Source: Vulcanimicrobiota bacterium (GTDB taxonomy: Bacteria > Vulcanimicrobiota > Vulcanimicrobiia > Vulcanimicrobiales > Vulcanimicrobiaceae). Taken from it: 38,233 nt of DNA. The notes below the pieces were generated by a model, which searched no databases, was not told the origin of the DNA, and was given only the letters and a program-made list of their open reading frames with translations. Position 1 is the stretch's first letter. The number at the start of each line of letters is the position of its first letter. The position numbers were made by a program, and so were the translations under genes. Location: assembly GCA_003161555.1 (NCBI GenBank), contig PMOG01000037.1, forward strand, positions 1 to 38,233, given 5' to 3'. Shown here piece by piece: positions 1 through 8,084 of the stretch.

Positions 1-306
1 CCCCCGAGCAGCATGCTTGCATTCACCGCAGGAAGACCGTACAACATCGGCACGCCTACGCGCGGCTTCGTCGACATTGATGCGGGAGGTGAGGTCGACC
101 GCGTGTTCCAAGCGGACCTTGCGCCGTCCAACGATAGCGGCATTCAGTGGCACAGGTTCTCGAAGTCTCTCGACAGCTACGCCGGCAAGAACGTCATGAT
201 TACCTTTGGGGCGGACGCCACCGGCTCAGATATGACGGCAGCGTGGGTAGAATTTCCCAATGCCGGCATATATGCGGAGCCAGCCGGTCGGCGCGGGAAG
301 AAATAG
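1..306 (+). CDS. C-terminal end of an unknown protein (partial)
   Basis: The frame is open from the first base and ends at a TAG at 304-306, so this is the tail of a longer gene that starts outside the window. About 100 residues are visible. They look like a soluble, beta-rich domain with no obvious membrane segment, ending in a basic tail (GRRGKK). No catalytic motif is recognisable. The gene ends 8 bases before the glycosyltransferase start, so it probably belongs to the same plus-strand transcript. A C-terminal extracytoplasmic domain of a membrane glycosyltransferase would fit the neighbourhood, but this is inference only. Confidence 0.6.
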   Translation, partial: PPSSMLAFTAGRPYNIGTPTRGFVDIDAGGEVDRVFQADLAPSNDSGIQWHRFSKSLDSYAGKNVMITFGADATGSDMTAAWVEFPNAGIYAEPAGRRGKK

Positions 307-314
307 CGCCAGGC

Positions 315-1400
315 ATGAGGCGTTCGTCCACCGCGGCTTTGGACTCGATGCAGGTAACCGAAGCAGCGGACTTTCGGAGCGCATCAAGGCCGCGGGTCGT
401 CGGAGTCATCCCGACTTATCGTGCAGCGACTACTATTCGTACGGTTGTTAACCGTGTCCTGACAGTAGTCGACGCCGTGGTCGTTGTAGACGATTGCTGC
501 CCAGATCACTCGAGCGCCCTACTGGACGCCGATTCGCGGATCTGCGTCGTAGACCACGAACGAAATCGCGGTGTTGGCGCTGCAATGAAGACCGGCATTG
601 AGCGCGCCTTGGCGTGGGGCGCCGACTACGTCGTGAAGGTCGACGCAGACGACCAGATGGATACCGAATTCGTACCGCAGATGATCGACATCCTGGAGCA
701 GTACCCCGACATTGACCTAGTAAAAGGCAATCGCTTTGCGGACCCGGCGACCCTAAGGACGATGCCGGTTGCGCGATTGATGGGGAATGCTGGGTTGACG
801 CTGATGGTCAAGTTCAGCAGCGGCTACTGGACAATCGTCGATCCGACCAACGGTTTCATAGCGCTGAGGGCTGAGGCGATCCGCGATACCGATCTCAGTC
901 GCCTCTCTGATCGCTATTTCTTCGAGACGGACCTCCTCTGCACTTTCGGTCTTCGACGGAGGGTTATCGCCGAGCTCGAGATGCCCGCGATCTACCATAG
1001 CGAGAGCAGCAGCTCGTTATCGATACCGCGCGTACTTTTTTCGTTTCCGCCCAAACTCTTCGTCCGATTCCTCCGCCGCCTGCTGATTAACTATCTCGTG
1101 GTCGAAATGAATGTCGGCTCGCTGTGCGGATTGATCGGTTTACCGCTGCTGGTGTTCTCGGTGATCTTCGGCGCCGAGGAATGGGCGGTTTCGGTGTCCT
1201 CCGGGATCACGCGGCCGACTGGGACGATTATCCTGGCCCTGCTGCTATTCATGATCGGCTTCCAGCTTTCGCTACAGGCCCTGCTCTACGACGTGCAATC
1301 CTCGACGCGGACGCTCAAATTCAGGGGCGCTCGCGATCGCGGCACCCGCGAAGAGAGCGCGAGTGTCCTGAGCGGCGAGCTCGATCAGACCCGCACGTGA
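315..1400 (+). CDS. Membrane-anchored family 2 glycosyltransferase
   Basis: A dolichyl-phosphate-mannose-synthase-like GT2 of about 361 residues. The GT-A fold appears near residue 30 as VVGVIPTYRA, followed by VVVVDDCCPD and the metal-binding VKVDADDQMD. Two hydrophobic C-terminal segments (near LPLLVFSVIFG and ILALLLFMIGFQ) suggest a membrane anchor. Proteins of this type usually transfer a sugar from a nucleotide donor to a polyprenyl phosphate or a nascent glycan at the cytoplasmic face. The ORF track starts at 147, inside the preceding gene. ATG at 315 is preferred because it lies just after that gene's stop and leaves a normal N-terminus. A second in-frame ATG at 348 is possible. The sugar is unknown. 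Confidence 0.85.
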   Translation: MRRSSTAALDSMQVTEAADFRSASRPRVVGVIPTYRAATTIRTVVNRVLTVVDAVVVVDDCCPDHSSALLDADSRICVVDHERNRGVGAAMKTGIERALAWGADYVVKVDADDQMDTEFVPQMIDILEQYPDIDLVKGNRFADPATLRTMPVARLMGNAGLTLMVKFSSGYWTIVDPTNGFIALRAEAIRDTDLSRLSDRYFFETDLLCTFGLRRRVIAELEMPAIYHSESSSSLSIPRVLFSFPPKLFVRFLRRLLINYLVVEMNVGSLCGLIGLPLLVFSVIFGAEEWAVSVSSGITRPTGTIILALLLFMIGFQLSLQALLYDVQSSTRTLKFRGARDRGTREESASVLSGELDQTRT

Positions 1401-1428
1401 GGCCTAGGTCACGGCAGCGAGCCGGGAC

Positions 1429-3150
1429 GTGCCCGTCGAACACCTGACGCTCCACATGCACGCACGAACCGTCGGGGCTCGCGTTGCGGACCATGCACAA
1501 CAGCGCCCGCATGACACTTTCTGCACTTTCTTGTCGTCGAAAATGGTCGAAACCATCACTTTTGGCGCGCTTTATGAACGCGCTACGGCGTACGCTCGTT
1601 TCTACCGAACCCGCGGTATCGGCGAAGGTGATATTGTCATCATCATTTTGCGCCATACGCCGCATCTGTACTACAGCTTTCTCGGCGCGCTGCTCGCTGG
1701 AGCCATACCGTCCTTCATGCCGTTTCCTTCGGCGAAGCAGCGATCGGACATCTACTGGCACGATCACGAACGGCTCTTCGAACGACTCCGACCACGCCTG
1801 ATCGTCACCTACGCGGAGAACCGCGACGCCGCGCACGCACACATCGAAAATTTCTCTATCGAGACCGTGGTCCCCACCGCAGAGCTATGCCAACCGGGCA
1901 CCGATGCGGTGGCATCGGACCTGCCGGGACTTGGCGCCGCACCAGATGACCTCGCATGTCTTCAACATAGTTCGGGTACGACGGGCTTGAAAAAGGGCGT
2001 CATGCTGACGCATCGGGAGATCCTGGATCATACCGAGGCGTACTCGAAAAGACTTTCATTTATCGCCGGCGATTCCATCGTATCCTGGCTGCCGCTGTAC
2101 CACGACATGGGCTTCATTGCATGCTTCATGACATCCCTGATCGAGGGCACGCATCTGATAGCGCTTGACCCTTTTGAGTGGGTCATGCGGCCACAGCTTC
2201 TCCTCGAGGCGATCGAGCGTTACCGGCCGTCACTATGCTGGCTGCCGAATTTTGCATTCAGCCACATCGTCAATGCTACCCAGCCCAGCGCAACCTTCGA
2301 CCTCAGCTCGGTGCGGGCGTTCATCAACTGCTCGGAGCCTTGTAAGCCCGGTACGTTCGAGCGGTTTCTGAACCGCTTCGAGAGTTGTGGCGTACGGCGC
2401 AACAACCTTCACGTCTGCTACGCCTTGGCGGAGAACGTGTTCGGAGCTACGCAAACGGTACCTGGGAACGCAGCCGCCGTGATCAATGTCGATGCCCACC
2501 GCTTTTCCACCGGCGAGATCGTGCCGGCACGGGCGGACAATGGGGCCCAAGACCTGCTCTCCTGCGGCCCCGCGCTCGACGGCGTATCGATCTCCGTGAG
2601 AGACGTCGACGGCGCGGTACTTCCGCCGAACCGGATCGGAGAGATCTTCGTAGCGAGCCAATACCTGTTTTCCGGCTACTATCTTCAGCCGGAGCTTACC
2701 GAGGCGAAACTACGTGACGGCTGGTACCAAACCGGAGATGTCGGATTCATGCATGACGGCGAGCTGTTCGTTACGGGACGCGTGGACGACATGCTCATCG
2801 TGAACGGACGTAACTACTATGCGCACGAGATCGAATACCTCATCAGCGAGCTTCCCGGTGTGCTCCCCGGCCGCAGCGTCGCAATCGGCGTCGATGATCA
2901 GCAATACGACGCGACGGTTGTCGTCGTGCTGGTCGAATGCACAGAACCCGACGCGTCAGGCGGCGACTTGGCGCGTGTCATTCGACGACGCATCCTCGAG
3001 CGGCTCGGCCTTGCAATCCATTCCGTCGTATCGCTGCGCAGCGGTCAGTTGGTAAAAACGACGAGCGGGAAGATAAGCCGGATTAAGAATAGGGAGTTGT
3101 ACATTCAAGGGGCGTTGACGGCCTCAGGAGACGTGCCGGCTATCTCATGA
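1429..3150 (+). CDS. Fatty-acyl-AMP ligase-like adenylating enzyme
   Basis: A member of the ANL (AMP-binding) superfamily, 573 residues. The phosphate-binding loop is at about residue 180 (HSSGTTGLKKGV). SWLPLYHDMG at about 220 is characteristic of fatty-acyl-AMP ligases. The C-terminal subdomain has a TGRVDD hinge and ends with the KTTSGKISR lysine motif. FAALs activate a fatty acid as acyl-AMP and load it onto an acyl carrier protein. The next gene encodes one and overlaps by four bases (ATGA), so pairing is very likely. The listed start is GTG 1429. ATG at 1456 is an in-frame alternative. With the WcbI-family gene downstream, the cassette probably acylates a glycan or makes a short acyl product. 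I did not verify the FAAL-specific insertion, so an acyl-CoA ligase remains possible. Confidence 0.85.
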   Translation: MPVEHLTLHMHARTVGARVADHAQQRPHDTFCTFLSSKMVETITFGALYERATAYARFYRTRGIGEGDIVIIILRHTPHLYYSFLGALLAGAIPSFMPFPSAKQRSDIYWHDHERLFERLRPRLIVTYAENRDAAHAHIENFSIETVVPTAELCQPGTDAVASDLPGLGAAPDDLACLQHSSGTTGLKKGVMLTHREILDHTEAYSKRLSFIAGDSIVSWLPLYHDMGFIACFMTSLIEGTHLIALDPFEWVMRPQLLLEAIERYRPSLCWLPNFAFSHIVNATQPSATFDLSSVRAFINCSEPCKPGTFERFLNRFESCGVRRNNLHVCYALAENVFGATQTVPGNAAAVINVDAHRFSTGEIVPARADNGAQDLLSCGPALDGVSISVRDVDGAVLPPNRIGEIFVASQYLFSGYYLQPELTEAKLRDGWYQTGDVGFMHDGELFVTGRVDDMLIVNGRNYYAHEIEYLISELPGVLPGRSVAIGVDDQQYDATVVVVLVECTEPDASGGDLARVIRRRILERLGLAIHSVVSLRSGQLVKTTSGKISRIKNRELYIQGALTASGDVPAIS

Positions 3151-3413
3151 GCCTCGCAGAAGATGAACTGCTCCGCCGTGTTTCGGCGGTGGTGCGCACG
3201 ACGTTCGGACTCCCGCCAGGCTACGTCGTGAGTGCGGCAACGACGAGCGCCGACATCGACGGTTGGGACTCGCTCTCGCATTCGATACTCATTATGGGCA
3301 TCGAGGAACAGTTTGGGGTAGAGTTACCGATGGAGAGGGCGTTCGAATTGCACGACGTCGGGGAATTGATGGATCTCATTGGGGAGGCCGGCGGTGAACG
3401 CGGAGTGGATTGA
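3147..3413 (+). CDS. Acyl carrier protein
   Basis: An 88-residue acidic, helical ACP. The phosphopantetheine attachment site is the serine in GWDSLSH near residue 39, followed by the usual recognition helix (IEEQFGVEL). The start ATG overlaps the stop of the acyl-AMP ligase by four bases, so the two are translationally coupled. It is probably the dedicated acceptor for the acyl group activated by that ligase, delivering it to a transferase of the cassette. It is not the fatty-acid-synthesis AcpP: context and sequence both point to a specialised ACP. Confidence 0.9.
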   Translation: MSLAEDELLRRVSAVVRTTFGLPPGYVVSAATTSADIDGWDSLSHSILIMGIEEQFGVELPMERAFELHDVGELMDLIGEAGGERGVD

Positions 3414-4308
3414 CGAGCGGGGAATCGACAAACCAACGCTCCTGGTGTACGGGAATTGCCAGGCCGGCGCCGTTGCTGCGATCTTTGGGGTCGATGTCGT
3501 TCTCGCCGAGACGTACAACGTGCAGTACCTCGCGAGCTTCGACGACCGGGTCTCCGGCTCGCGCAATCTCGCGCCGGAGGTAATTGCCCGCACATCGCTG
3601 TTGCTGGAACAGTTCGACGCCAAAGCGTTTCCCTACCGCGGCCATCTTCCATCGCATTGCGCGAACGTCGTATTTCCATCGGTCGACCTCAACCTCTTGT
3701 GGCCGCTGAGATTCGGCAATCCGCTCAACGACCCACCGACCGAGGCAACGCCATGGGGACATTATCCCGAGGGCGACCGGCTCATCATCGACTGCGTTCA
3801 GCGCGGCCTGAGCGCCGACGAGACGCTGGCGCATTACCGGAGTCACTCTCACGCGCACCTGCCGAATCTCAGCCGATACGCCGAGATGGAACGCACTCGC
3901 TTACGAGCCCGCGAGGCGAAGTGCGACATCGTGATGAGCGACTTCATTTTTGAGCGATTGTCGAGCGACCGTCTCTTTTGGTCCGCAAACCACCCGACGA
4001 CCGTGTCGCTGCGAGAACTTTGCGGTCGCCTGTTGGCGGCGGCGGGACCTGCTCTGCCCGAATCGCACCTCGTCGATCTTGACCGAAGTCTGACCATGTT
4101 TGCTGCGGAAGGACCGTTGGGCTTCATGAGCGTCCCCATTCATCCGCTCATCGTCGAGCACTTCGATCTGGGCTGGTACGGTTCGGGTGATGGTAAAGAC
4201 TACGGGCTCCGGGTGGCGCCGGTTACCTACGATGAGTATTTTCGCGGCATGGCGTCCATCGCTATCGAGCGATTGGCTTCACGTGAAGCCGTGCAATCGG
4301 CGACGTAA
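3394..4308 (+). CDS. WcbI-family polysaccharide biosynthesis protein, putative acyl/acetyltransferase
   Basis: About 304 residues. The N-terminal LLVYGNCQAGA resembles the GNCQA signature of the WcbI family, named from the Burkholderia capsule locus and proposed to be an acetyltransferase. ANHPTTVSLREL is a second family-like motif. GTG at 3394 was chosen over the track's TTG at 3379 because GGGGAGG lies seven bases upstream. The gene overlaps the end of the ACP gene by 20 bases in another frame. An acyl donor delivered by the upstream ligase and ACP would make sense for this enzyme, but that link is inferred. It ends 20 bases from the convergent minus-strand locus. Confidence 0.75.
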   Translation: MNAEWIDERGIDKPTLLVYGNCQAGAVAAIFGVDVVLAETYNVQYLASFDDRVSGSRNLAPEVIARTSLLLEQFDAKAFPYRGHLPSHCANVVFPSVDLNLLWPLRFGNPLNDPPTEATPWGHYPEGDRLIIDCVQRGLSADETLAHYRSHSHAHLPNLSRYAEMERTRLRAREAKCDIVMSDFIFERLSSDRLFWSANHPTTVSLRELCGRLLAAAGPALPESHLVDLDRSLTMFAAEGPLGFMSVPIHPLIVEHFDLGWYGSGDGKDYGLRVAPVTYDEYFRGMASIAIERLASREAVQSAT

Positions 4309-4328
4309 TCCGCGTCGCCGAGGCTCGT

Positions 4329-5171
4329 CTAGCCGCCCTTCCGAGCGACATGCACCCATGAATTCGCACCGAGAATGCCCAGCTTTCTCGACCAGAATCG
4401 ATACGTCGTCATCGAGCAGCCCAACGCTCCGAACCGGCGTTCGAGGTCGGCGATTGAAAAAATCCGATAGGCCAGAATGCCTTCCGGGCGGCAGGGGTCG
4501 GCATGGTAGACCGCGGGCACATGAAACACGATGTTGCCGCTCGCGTCGAGTTCGGCCAGAACAGTGTCGACTTCGCCGAACGGATCGAGCGGGACGGTGA
4601 AAACATACGAACCGCCGGGGCGCAGTATACGCACGATCTCGGTCTCGGCTTGGTGCGCGTCGGGAATGTGTTCCATTACTTCCGAGGTCACGATGACGTC
4701 GAAATAATCCGACGGGAACGACGTCGCAATCAGGTCTTCGTGGCGCACTCCGTTCACGAAATCACCGGATTGATGCTGCCCGCCGAAATATCCGGAGAAG
4801 ACAAGGTTTGAGTCGGTTAGAAATTTTCTGAGATAGACGAACAAGGCCGTGTTGCAATCGGCGATGTAGATTCGCATCCTCGCAGACCGGATATGCTCAG
4901 CGATGGCGACCAGCGAGGCGTTTGGATGCCCGAGAAGGGCGATCGATAGCGCGCATACGAGAGCCCGCTGGCGAGTTATCGAGCCGGACTCACGCGCGCG
5001 CACGTCCTCACGGAAGTTCGTCGTTTGAACCGTAAAGTCGGTGATCCGGCCGGCGACGTTGTCGTAGCCCTTGATTGATCCGCTCGCGAGCGCCTCACTG
5101 CAAACGATTTGGTCGAGTTCAACGTCGAAACTCGACTCGCTCTTCCGGTCGAAAGCTTCGACGAACAGCAT
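4329..5171 (-). CDS. Class I SAM-dependent methyltransferase
   Basis: About 280 residues with a Methyltransf_11-like core: FDVIVTSEVMEHIPD, then the post-core strand LRPGGSYVFTVPLD. The glycine-rich motif I is poorly preserved (RIYIADCNTALFVYL occupies that region), so cofactor binding should be checked. The track ORF runs to 6161, but its first half is an out-of-frame reading of the flippase gene. ATG at 5171 is right because GGAGGG sits about ten bases upstream and the flippase stop lies two bases away. It is the last gene of the leftward polysaccharide locus and probably methylates a sugar or a chain end. The substrate is unknown. Confidence 0.75.
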   Translation of the reverse strand: MLFVEAFDRKSESSFDVELDQIVCSEALASGSIKGYDNVAGRITDFTVQTTNFREDVRARESGSITRQRALVCALSIALLGHPNASLVAIAEHIRSARMRIYIADCNTALFVYLRKFLTDSNLVFSGYFGGQHQSGDFVNGVRHEDLIATSFPSDYFDVIVTSEVMEHIPDAHQAETEIVRILRPGGSYVFTVPLDPFGEVDTVLAELDASGNIVFHVPAVYHADPCRPEGILAYRIFSIADLERRFGALGCSMTTYRFWSRKLGILGANSWVHVARKGG

Positions 5172-5173
5172 CG

Positions 5174-6439
5174 TTAGAATCCCTCCGAAAATGAGCGAGC
5201 GTTCTGCTTTGAACCGACACCAATGAAAGTCGCCGCGAGGAGGGTTGCATGGCCGAAGAACAGCGTCCAAATTACTGCGATCAGCGACGGATGCCAGAAC
5301 GCAATGGTGAGCACCTCTGCCAGCCCGACGGTGGCAGCCGGCCAGACGAAGGCATAGCGATGCAATCCGATCTGGTATGCGGCGACAACGTTTGCTAGGC
5401 CCAGAGCACCGGCGGCGGCTACGTAGGTAGAAACGAGCGGCCCGGCTTCCCGGAACGCCTTCCCTGCAAAAAGCGCGACGACGCCCGCCGGGGCAATCGC
5501 TGCAAGGAAGGCCGCCGGGGCGATAATCGCAGCGCTCACGCCAAGCGCCGTGACCAGCAGCGGCGAGCCGGCTGCTCCTCTCGCCGCCAGTGCGGTGGCT
5601 TTCGGCATGACGAGAGTTGGAATGAATGCGAGCACTCCAAGCACCGCGCGCCCAATCAGCGCAGCTGCCGCATAGAGGCCAGCCGCGTTTGCATCGAAGA
5701 AATGCCGGACGAGCGCGACGTCGTACTGTGCGGAGAGCACCGTCAACACGAGTTGTGCTATACCCACACGTGAGGCGAGTCTTGCAATGTAGCCAGCCTC
5801 GAGATGGAAGGCTGCGCCGGTTGCACCGAGCGCGCCGCGAAAGGCCCACAAGTTGTAACCGAGGCAGGCGAGTTCTCCGATCGCAAATCCGGCAAGGGCG
5901 CCAATCGCGCCGTGCTGGATTGTGAGCGGGATCCCGATCGCGAACCGCACGCCTCCCTCGACCAAATACGACACCGACATCTCCCCAAACCGATGGGAAC
6001 CCTGAAAAATGCCGCGCCCAACGGTCGCGAAGGCAAAAGCGGCGAGGGTCAACGCACTCACGACGACCGGCTGAGCCGAAGGCAAATGAAAGAAGCCTGC
6101 CAGCGGTTGGCGGACGAGGACGACGACCACGACCGCAAGCGCGCCCAGCGCGCCCGCCCACAGGACCGTCATGCGCGTGAGAGCGTTCAGGGCCGACCGG
6201 TTTGAGGTCGCATCGAACTCCGCAGCCAGGCGCGCCACGACGATTTGGGCGACGCTTGCAGGTGCGGCGAGCGCGAAAACGGCCGCATTCAGCGACGTCA
6301 ACTCCCCGTATGGTTCGACGCCCATGACTCGGCTGGCGACCATGTAATACAGGTAGTTGAATACATTGGCGACGATGAGGCCGGAAAAAACGATCGCGCC
6401 GTGGTAGGCCAGATCGTTCCGGCGCAGGCGCGAAATCAT
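5174..6439 (-). CDS. Wzx-like polysaccharide flippase (MATE/MOP superfamily)
   Basis: A 421-residue polytopic membrane protein with about 12 to 14 hydrophobic segments. It starts in the style of oligosaccharide flippases (LAYHGAIVFSGLIVANVFNYLYYMV) and has the PYGELTSLNA region typical of the polysaccharide_synt family. Such proteins flip undecaprenyl-diphosphate-linked glycans across the inner membrane. It lies in the same operon as an ABC exporter (wzm/wzt) and a MurJ-like flippase, so the locus encodes three possible export routes. The start is 28 bases downstream of the coiled-coil methyltransferase gene. Confidence 0.8.
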   Translation of the reverse strand: MISRLRRNDLAYHGAIVFSGLIVANVFNYLYYMVASRVMGVEPYGELTSLNAAVFALAAPASVAQIVVARLAAEFDATSNRSALNALTRMTVLWAGALGALAVVVVVLVRQPLAGFFHLPSAQPVVVSALTLAAFAFATVGRGIFQGSHRFGEMSVSYLVEGGVRFAIGIPLTIQHGAIGALAGFAIGELACLGYNLWAFRGALGATGAAFHLEAGYIARLASRVGIAQLVLTVLSAQYDVALVRHFFDANAAGLYAAAALIGRAVLGVLAFIPTLVMPKATALAARGAAGSPLLVTALGVSAAIIAPAAFLAAIAPAGVVALFAGKAFREAGPLVSTYVAAAGALGLANVVAAYQIGLHRYAFVWPAATVGLAEVLTIAFWHPSLIAVIWTLFFGHATLLAATFIGVGSKQNARSFSEGF

Positions 6440-6467
6440 GAGGTCCCGGCCGAAGCCTGCGGCAACG

Positions 6468-8063
6468 TCAGCCGGTTTTCCGCCGTGCTCGCATCGCCGT
6501 CATAAACTGTCGTGCCGGCATCGTGAGCCGCCACGAGCGAGAACGCATGATGTCCGCGAGATGAGCCTCGGCCACAGCCGCACGTTCGTTCGCGTCTTGC
6601 CAGTTATAGGTCTCGAGTTTCAGCTGGGCAAGCATCTGTTCGCATCCCCGCCGGGCGTTTTCAGACTCGTCCAGGCGGCCGAGAAGCTCTTGCATCTCCG
6701 CCGAACGCGCGTTGAGCGCATTAGCCGTCGACTCGAGCTGGGTCTGAAGACGCAGTGCTTCCTGACGCGCGATCATCAGTTCAAAATCGAGCTTCCCGCG
6801 CTCGGCGACCAGTTCGGCTTCCTTGGCGTGAAGGTCGGCTTCGTGTCGCCGCTGGAATTCGGCTGTGGCGTCGCGCATCGAGTCACATTCCAAGCGGAGG
6901 CCGGCCAGTGCCCGCTCGAGGCGCTGACGCTCGGCCGCGGCGGCGCGGAGTTCCTCGCGGGCACGCTCCTCCGAAGCGGAGAGTTCCTCGCGGGCGCGCT
7001 CCTCAGACGCGGAGAGTTGCTCGCGAGCGCGCTCCTCAGACGCGGAGAGTTCCTCGCGAGCATGCTCCTCCGAAGCGGAGAGTTGCTCGCGAGCGCGCTT
7101 TTCCGACGCGGAGAGTTCCTCGACGCGCGCGCTCAGTTCCGCGCTGCGATGGCCTCCCGCCTCCAGCATCGCCTCGAGGCCGCCGGCGTGCTCTTGGAGC
7201 CGGCGGGTTTGGTTGCCATACTCCACGGCTTCCCGCTGGCGTTCATCCAGCTGTGCAGCCAAAGCCGGCGTAACGTCCAAGTTTCCGGGAGGCCGGTTCA
7301 GTTCGGCGGCCAGTCCGCCGGAGCGGACGTCGTCCAACAACTCGTCCCGCGGGTCCAGATACACGCTGCAGAGATCGGGGACCGTGACCGACTCCCTTCG
7401 CCCACAGATTGCGATAAAATACTGCGGATCGGGCAATGCGCTCATCGCCCCCTCAGCGGTGATCGAGGGTCCGAGCCACCGCGTCTCATTCCCCGCTCCG
7501 CGCAGCGGGTGGACGGCCGAGGCAGCAAAGATGCGCTGGCCAAAGACCTTGACCACGGGGAAGAACGACCGGAGCACGTCGCGGAACTCGTGGAAATACA
7601 ACTCGCGGACGTGGTACGGATTCTGTACCGCGCTGGCATCGCTATACACGAGCTTGTTTGGTGACGAGATCACCAGCAGGCCGTCGGGTCGCAGGACGCG
7701 GGTCAATTCCTTCAACATCCGCTCCTGCTCCGCGAGATGTTCGAGCGTCTCGAAGCTGACCACGAGATCGAAGGCCGCATCCCCGGCGGGAATCTGCGTG
7801 CAGTCTCCCAGCCGAAAGTCGAGGTTCATGGCGGTATATCGCGCGGCGGCATGCTGGATTGTCTCGCCGTCGTTATCGACGCCGATTGCGGAGGTTGCCA
7901 CCAGCGACAATGCCGCCGTGCCATATCCTTCACCGCATGCGATGTCGAGAACGTCCTTCCCACGTGCCAACTCAAGCACCATCGCGTACCGGTGAAAGTG
8001 CTCGTAGTAGATTTGGCCGCGCAGCTCCGGCACGTAGCGCTCGCCGGTAAAGGACAAATTCAT
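6468..8063 (-). CDS. SAM methyltransferase with C-terminal hendecad-repeat coiled coil (WbdD-like architecture)
   Basis: 531 residues. Residues 1 to about 220 form a class I methyltransferase: motif I VLDIACGEGYG at 38-48, acidic residue GVDND, and FETLEHL. The rest is a long coiled coil. Residues of about 314 to 371 are five or more copies of an 11-residue unit (ELSASEERARE), encoded by a 33-bp tandem repeat. The C-terminus ends with SRSWRLTMPAR, a tail often seen in glycan-locus proteins. A methyltransferase fused to a coiled coil near wzm/wzt recalls E. coli WbdD, which caps the O-antigen chain and measures its length with its coiled coil. Unlike WbdD, no kinase domain is visible. The ruler role is inference. 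Confidence 0.8.
   Translation of the reverse strand: MNLSFTGERYVPELRGQIYYEHFHRYAMVLELARGKDVLDIACGEGYGTAALSLVATSAIGVDNDGETIQHAAARYTAMNLDFRLGDCTQIPAGDAAFDLVVSFETLEHLAEQERMLKELTRVLRPDGLLVISSPNKLVYSDASAVQNPYHVRELYFHEFRDVLRSFFPVVKVFGQRIFAASAVHPLRGAGNETRWLGPSITAEGAMSALPDPQYFIAICGRRESVTVPDLCSVYLDPRDELLDDVRSGGLAAELNRPPGNLDVTPALAAQLDERQREAVEYGNQTRRLQEHAGGLEAMLEAGGHRSAELSARVEELSASEKRAREQLSASEEHAREELSASEERAREQLSASEERAREELSASEERAREELRAAAAERQRLERALAGLRLECDSMRDATAEFQRRHEADLHAKEAELVAERGKLDFELMIARQEALRLQTQLESTANALNARSAEMQELLGRLDESENARRGCEQMLAQLKLETYNWQDANERAAVAEAHLADIMRSRSWRLTMPARQFMTAMRARRKTG
6946..7122 (-). repeat. 33-bp in-frame tandem repeat, five full units and a partial
   Basis: Unit starts fall exactly 33 bases apart (6946, 6979, 7012, 7045, 7078, partial at 7111), each beginning with (g/c)(a/g)gagtt. 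Units differ at a few third positions and at one or two residues. Each encodes 11 residues, so gain or loss of a unit would keep the frame. The repeat lies inside the coiled coil of the methyltransferase. Confidence 0.95.
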
Positions 8064-8084
8064 GAAGTAACTCCGGACGCGCTC

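Noticed and set aside
5172-6161. N-terminal extension of the 610-residue minus ORF
   Set aside because: The extension is an out-of-frame reading of the flippase gene. The methyltransferase has its own ATG and ribosome site at 5171.
6946-7122. CRISPR-like direct repeat array
   Set aside because: Units are contiguous with no spacers, lie in frame inside a gene and encode a coiled coil.
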